Positions 59,958 through 64,000 of a stretch of DNA of 64,000 nt are shown here, piece by piece (position 1 is the stretch's first letter; every line of letters begins with the position of its first letter). The stretch comes from Halioxenophilus aromaticivorans (GTDB lineage Bacteria; Pseudomonadota; Gammaproteobacteria; Pseudomonadales; Cellvibrionaceae): the NCBI RefSeq assembly GCF_042850945.1, contig NZ_AP031496.1:5642001-5706000 (forward strand). Reading direction: 5' to 3'. A program made the position numbers and the translations under genes. The notes beneath the pieces were generated by a model. The model searched no databases and was not told the origin of the DNA. It saw only the letters and a program-made list of their open reading frames with translations.

Positions 59958-62345
59958 ATGCAGACCAATACAATCACGGACGGCTTTGAAGCTGTTTTCA
60001 GGAATTCCAAGGACGGTTTAGCTATCTTTAAAGACGGAATGTTCGTCGACTGTAACCAATCCATGTTGGAGTTGGTTGGTGTCTCAACGCCGGAGGCCTT
60101 CGTTGGCCATACCCCCATCGATTTCTCACCCGAGTATCAACCAGATGGGCAAAAATCGGTGGATAAAAGCCTCGCCCTGATAGAGCTTTGCTATCAAAAG
60201 GGCAGCCTCCGATTTGAATGGCTGCACACAAAATCCAATGGCGATGAATTTTGGGTTGAGGTTATTCTTACCAGGATGGTTTTAAATGGTGAAATTGTGC
60301 TACACACCAACTGGCGGGATATCTCTGAAAAGAAACGCCTGGAACTAGAAACCGCTGCACAGAAGGAAACGTTCGAAACGCTGTTTAATGAGTCTGTTGA
60401 TGGCTTGTGCCTGTTAAATGAGAAATCCTACCTGGATTGTAACCAAGCGTTTCTATGGTTACCTGGCTTTAGTAAAAAGGAAGACACCATCGGTTTAACG
60501 CCGATCGATATATCGCCAGAGTTCCAAAGCGATGGCCGGACCTCTGTAGATGCGGCGGCGGCCATTATTCAACACGCTTTTACGCAGGGCTCCATCCGCT
60601 TTGAATGGATTCACAAAAAGGCGGACGACACTGAGTTTTGGTGCGAGATTATTGTTACTAAAACCAATCTCAATGGGGAAGACGTACTCTACGCTATAAC
60701 GCGGGATATCTCTGAGAAAAAGCGCCTAGAGCTAGAAACTGCCGCCCAAAAAGAAACCTTCGAAACGCTGTTTAATGAATCCGTGGATGGCCTGTGCCTA
60801 CTGAATGAGAAATCCTATCTGGATTGCAACCAAGCCTTTTTAACTTTGCTTGGCTTTAGTAAAAAGGAAGACATCATTGGTTTAACGCCGATCGATATAT
60901 CGCCAGAGTTCCAAAGCGATGGCCGGGCCTCTGTAGATGCGGCGGCTGCCATTATTCAACACGCTTTTACGCAGGGCTCCATCCGCTTTGAATGGATCCA
61001 TAAAAAGGCGGACGGCACCGAGTTTTGGTGCGAGATTATTGTTACTAAAACCAACCTCAATGGAGAAGATGTACTCTACGCAATTACGCGGGATATCTCT
61101 GAAAAGAAACGACTGGAATTAGAAACCGCTGCACAGAAGGAAAACTTCGAAACGCTGTTTAATGAGTCTGTTGATGGCTTGTGCCTGTTAAATGAGAAAT
61201 CCTACCTGGATTGCAACCAAGCGTTTTTATCGTTACTTGGCTTTAGTAAAAAGGAAGACATTATTGGCTTAACACCCATTGATATATCTCCCGAGTTCCA
61301 AAGTGACGGCCGCGCCTCTGTAGATGCAGCTACAGCCATTATTCAGCACGCATTTACTCAGGGCTCCATCCGCTTTGAATGGATCCATAAAAAGGCCGAT
61401 GGTACTGAGTTTTGGTGCGAGATTATCGTTACCAAAACTAACATAAACGGGGAAGATGTACTCTACGCAATTACGCGGGATATCTCTGAAAAGAAAAAGC
61501 TGGAAATCGCGATCAACGACCGCAACGCTGACTTAAAGACGGCCAATGATAGCCTGGAGGAGATGCTGGAAGATCTGCGCCGCACCCAGGACAAGCTGGT
61601 GGAATCAGAAAAGATGGCAAGCCTTGGCTCTTTGGTGGCAGGTGTCGCCCATGAGATCAATACCCCCATCGGTATCGGTTTAACCGGCGTTACTCAGCTG
61701 ATGGAAGAAAGCCGTGATATTCGCCAGAGCTATCAAGCCGGCAAGATGACTCAGGATGATTTTGAGGAATTTCTTGATAGCACCAATGAAATATCCGATA
61801 TCGTTAAAAAGAACCTGGACAGGACAGCGCATTTGGTGCGTAGCTTTAAACAGGTAGCGGTGGACCAAACTTGTGAAGAAGATCGCCAGATTAATATCAA
61901 AACCTATATCGACGAGGTAGTTTTTAGTCTCGCCTCGGTACTTAGAAAGGACAAAGTAGATGTTGCCATCGATTGCGACGCCCACCATGAGGTTATGACA
62001 AACCCAGGGCTGCTGTCACAGGTTTTAACCAATCTTATTGTCAATTCAGTGAACCACGGCTTCAGTTATTCCAACGGTGGAGCTATCAGCATAGGCGTTA
62101 GCAAAACAGCAGACGATGAGATACAGATCGATTACAAAGACAACGGCCGCGGCATCAGCCAGGAGAATCTACCCAAAATATTTGACCCATTTTTTACCAC
62201 TCGCCGCAACCGAGGAGGAACTGGATTAGGGTTAAATATAATCTACAACATTATCACGGGCCCCCTGGGCGGCTCCATAGAATGCCATAGTAAAGAAAAC
62301 GAGGGTGTTCAGTTCCTTGTAAAGTTCAAAGTGCAAAGCTTGTAA
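59958..62345 (+). CDS. Soluble PAS-repeat sensor histidine kinase
   Basis: The 795-residue protein has no membrane segment. It holds four PAS domains (about 1-128, then three 129-residue units to about 515), a coiled linker, a HisKA domain with the phospho-acceptor in GSLVAGVAHEINTPIGIGL, and a HATPase domain (N box NLIVNSVNHG, G1 YKDNGRGI, F box FDPFFTTRR, G2 GTGLGLNIIY). PAS units 2-4 are nearly identical repeats. No response regulator is seen in the window. The partial copy of its ATPase domain follows. Confidence 0.92.
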   Translation: MQTNTITDGFEAVFRNSKDGLAIFKDGMFVDCNQSMLELVGVSTPEAFVGHTPIDFSPEYQPDGQKSVDKSLALIELCYQKGSLRFEWLHTKSNGDEFWVEVILTRMVLNGEIVLHTNWRDISEKKRLELETAAQKETFETLFNESVDGLCLLNEKSYLDCNQAFLWLPGFSKKEDTIGLTPIDISPEFQSDGRTSVDAAAAIIQHAFTQGSIRFEWIHKKADDTEFWCEIIVTKTNLNGEDVLYAITRDISEKKRLELETAAQKETFETLFNESVDGLCLLNEKSYLDCNQAFLTLLGFSKKEDIIGLTPIDISPEFQSDGRASVDAAAAIIQHAFTQGSIRFEWIHKKADGTEFWCEIIVTKTNLNGEDVLYAITRDISEKKRLELETAAQKENFETLFNESVDGLCLLNEKSYLDCNQAFLSLLGFSKKEDIIGLTPIDISPEFQSDGRASVDAATAIIQHAFTQGSIRFEWIHKKADGTEFWCEIIVTKTNINGEDVLYAITRDISEKKKLEIAINDRNADLKTANDSLEEMLEDLRRTQDKLVESEKMASLGSLVAGVAHEINTPIGIGLTGVTQLMEESRDIRQSYQAGKMTQDDFEEFLDSTNEISDIVKKNLDRTAHLVRSFKQVAVDQTCEEDRQINIKTYIDEVVFSLASVLRKDKVDVAIDCDAHHEVMTNPGLLSQVLTNLIVNSVNHGFSYSNGGAISIGVSKTADDEIQIDYKDNGRGISQENLPKIFDPFFTTRRNRGGTGLGLNIIYNIITGPLGGSIECHSKENEGVQFLVKFKVQSL
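60342..61502 (+). repeat. Three 387-bp in-frame tandem repeats (PAS domains 2-4)
   Basis: Units 60342-60728, 60729-61115 and 61116-61502 are each exactly 387 bp (129 codons) and nearly identical. The first unit differs most (AFLWLPGFSKK against AFLTLLGFSKK). Recent in-frame amplification is the simplest cause. Confidence 0.93.
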
Positions 62346-62377
62346 GTAAGTTATAGGTAGACTCCTAAGCCAAGACG

Positions 62378-62460
62378 CTAGCAAGACACCCATAGATGAG
62401 CACATGCATTTCTCTGTCCAGGGGTTCGCTCCCTTTCCTTTATCGCTGCTATGGGTGTCT
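62378..62460. repeat. Inverted pair of GACACCCA repeats at the kinase 3' side
   Basis: AGACACCCATAG (62385-62396) and CTATGGGTGTCT (62449-62460) form a perfect 12-bp inverted repeat with a 52-nt spacer. It separates the intact kinase gene from the truncated copy of its ATPase domain. Confidence 0.92.
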
Positions 62461-62470
62461 CGATTGTACT

Positions 62471-62760
62471 CTGGCTTCAGTGACGCCCTTGGGGGAGCTA
62501 TCAGTATAGACGTTAGCAGAACAGCAGACGACGAAGTACAGATCGATTACAAAGATAACGGCCGCGGTATCAGCCAGAAGAATCTACCCATGATTTTTGA
62601 CCCATTTTTCACCACTCGCCGTAACCGGGGAGGAACCGGATTGGGATTAAACATAATCTACAACATTGTTACCGGCCCACTGGGCGGCTCCATAGAATGC
62701 CATAGTGAAGAAAACGAGGGTGTTCAGTTCCTTTTAAAGTTCAAAGTGCAAAGCTTCTAA
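62471..62760 (+). pseudogene. Truncated duplicate of the kinase HATPase domain
   Basis: The segment encodes GGAISIDVSRTADDEVQIDY, KDNGRGISQKNLPMIFDPFF and so on to the end of the kinase, with about one change per ten residues. The N-terminal 700 residues and the HisKA domain are missing. Homology starts about 10 nt after the reversed repeat at 62452-62459. The 3' flank (GTAAGTTATAGRTAGACTCC) is also duplicated. Confidence 0.9.
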
Positions 62761-63064
62761 GTAAGTTATAGATAGACTCCTAAGCCGCACCATCAAAACA
62801 AGACACCTTCACAAAAAGAGAATTTAACTAGATTTAGACTGGGTGCATTGTCTAGGCGTCTTGCCTAGGCGACTCTCCAAAAGGCGATTGCTAACAATGA
62901 ATTGGCCATCAGCTATTGTTACTGTTCAATATTTTACGACTGTTGGCTTAAGCCGCTACCCATTTCTTTGGGAGATCAAGCCATTCAGGAGGTTGACCAA
63001 TGCTGTAGCGATAGGCTTTCGCTTTAATTCGTTCAGGTGGATGTCTTAATAAACTGCTATAAAA

Positions 63065-63510
63065 TGGTCCCAGGCAGCGGATATCAATTTTAAGGGTGTA
63101 TATTATTGTATGCGGGCAGCGTTGCCCCACATGCGAGACGACGGCGGGAGGATTGTTGTTAATATTAGTTCTGGTGCAGCCAATCGCGCGTTAGTTGGCT
63201 GGAGCCATTATTGCTCCACCCAAGCTGCAGCAAAGAAATTAACCGAGATAGCTCACAGAGAATTACATCAGCACAATATTCGTGTAGTGGGTTTATCGCA
63301 GGGCACTGTAGCCACTGACTTTATGGCAACGATACGCGACGCAAAAATAAATGCTGTAAGTGATTTAGACTGGGTCAGCCATATACCTCCTCACTGGACG
63401 GCAGAAGCAGTCGCATTTTATGCGGCGACGGAAGCGGCGCATTCGCTGGAACCGATTTTTCAATAAAAACAGACGAAGGCCGAAAGCTTGTGGGTTTGCC
63501 TATCACTTAG
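63065..63510 (+). pseudogene. Truncated duplicate of the SDR gene
   Basis: It corresponds to the last about 145 codons of the SDR gene at 57776, beginning at SQAADINFKGVYYCMRAALP. The catalytic YxxxK is changed to SHYCSTQAA (Lys to Gln), and a short deletion near 63417 shifts the frame and destroys the C-terminus. It starts just after a degraded reversed repeat (GGTGGATGTCTTA at 63038-63050). Confidence 0.9.
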
Positions 63511-63524
63511 CGAGATCTCTCTTG

Positions 63525-63541
63525 GCGAGACACCCATAACA
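63525..63541 (+). repeat. Last GACACCCA repeat in the window
   Basis: GGCGAGACACCCATAAC has its core at 63529. A degraded head TTAGCGAGATC at 63507 precedes it. Confidence 0.85.
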
Positions 63542-64000
63542 AAATATTTTCTCAACGGTGCTTGCCTTACTGCGGGTTGCTTTTTCTGTCGTCTGGAATT
63601 CAATTCTATACAAACCTGCTTTTATTTAACGTAGCCGATACTAAAATCGCGAAAAAGATTAACTAACCGAACAGTTCATTGACCATGCTTAGTCAGAGTC
63701 AAAGATAGTGACCCAACGTCGAATACAATGTATTTGTATAACCAACCATAAAAAAATAGCCATTGCACACTTTGTGCAAATTAGTACGTTTTTTATGACC
63801 CCCTTACCTTTAGTTGACTCTCGAGCCAATTGTGACTTTTAGGTCATAGATTTAAGGTAGAAAGATACATCTAATTTATTTCGTACACAAATCGTATTCG
63901 TAAGCCCGAAATACGTTACAATCTTTTGCGCCATTTACCTCACTGCAAACACGGATAACGCTTGTCTATTTATCTGGTGTAAGTCACCGCGATAAAGACA
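63542..64000. other. Gene-free right end of the window
   Basis: About 460 nt with no accepted open frame and no further repeat core. It may hold the promoter of a gene beyond the window. Confidence 0.35.

Noticed and set aside
30577..63541. Integron cassette array with attC sites
   Set aside because: Gene-sized units between short repeats look like cassettes, but the repeats lack the paired RYYYAAC/GTTRRRY core sites and long attC hairpins, and no tyrosine-type integron integrase is present.

Overview
The window looks like a chromosomal segment of a marine gammaproteobacterium, probably of the Cellvibrionales (Saccharophagus/Teredinibacter/Simiduia-like). This placement is inferred from a gspC-N type II secretion operon of gammaproteobacterial order, a gshA-type glutamate-cysteine ligase, and a TPR/ExbB/ExbD/TonB-like envelope cluster. 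No rRNA, tRNA or CRISPR array was recognised.

Positions 1-26.8 kb are dense, GC-richer core genome. They hold a partial NAD(P)H-dependent FMN reductase, gshA and a small conserved gene, all on the minus strand; a hairpin-rich gap; then gspC-D-E-F-G-H-I-J-K-L-M-N with tightly coupled starts and an apbE-type flavin transferase overlapping gspN. A second operon (17.1-26.8 kb) encodes secreted and lipid-anchored TPR proteins, a TolQ/ExbB-type channel, two ExbD/TolR proteins and a TonB-like protein with an AgmX/PglI-type C-terminus. This resembles the core of the Myxococcus Agl-Glt trans-envelope machine. It ends at a clear rho-independent terminator near 26.87 kb.

From 26.9 kb to the end the sequence is AT-richer, patchy and accessory. 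First comes a small cluster with a SAM methyltransferase, an AlkB-type dioxygenase, a ThiS-like/HicA-like pair split by a frameshift, and a MaoP-like/zinc-motif membrane protein. From 30.58 to 63.54 kb the DNA is sown with a short repeat, core GACACCCA and usual form TTAGCTAGACACCCAC. I count 31 plus-strand cores, three stand-alone reversed cores, and three places where the core and its reverse form a hairpin; I saw none in the first 30 kb. The repeats separate single genes or small gene pairs, overlap the stop codons of several of them, and lie beside the breakpoints of truncated gene copies. Two complete RAYT-type (REP-associated Y1/HUH) transposase genes, each bracketed by the repeat in inverted orientation, and one RAYT fragment lie in the same island.

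The cargo includes a truncated Tae4 amidase (type VI effector) followed by its Tai4-type immunity gene and a second Tai4-like lipoprotein. It also has a coupled effector-like/membrane protein pair, duplicated outer-membrane barrels, small membrane proteins, a LysR/azoreductase/SDR group, and a PAS-repeat histidine kinase with a broken copy of its ATPase domain. A reasonable reading is an orphan-immunity or defence-type island shuffled by a RAYT/repeat system.

Two identical inverted IS630-family elements bracket 37.0-50.4 kb. Between them lie an IS66 element with an IS3-family insertion, a decayed group II intron, an IS66 fragment, and a compact minus-strand cluster: VioC/AsnO-like hydroxylase, 2-hydroxy-acid oxidase, PLP aminotransferase, membrane permease and GNAT. 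This looks like a small pathway for an unidentified modified amino acid.
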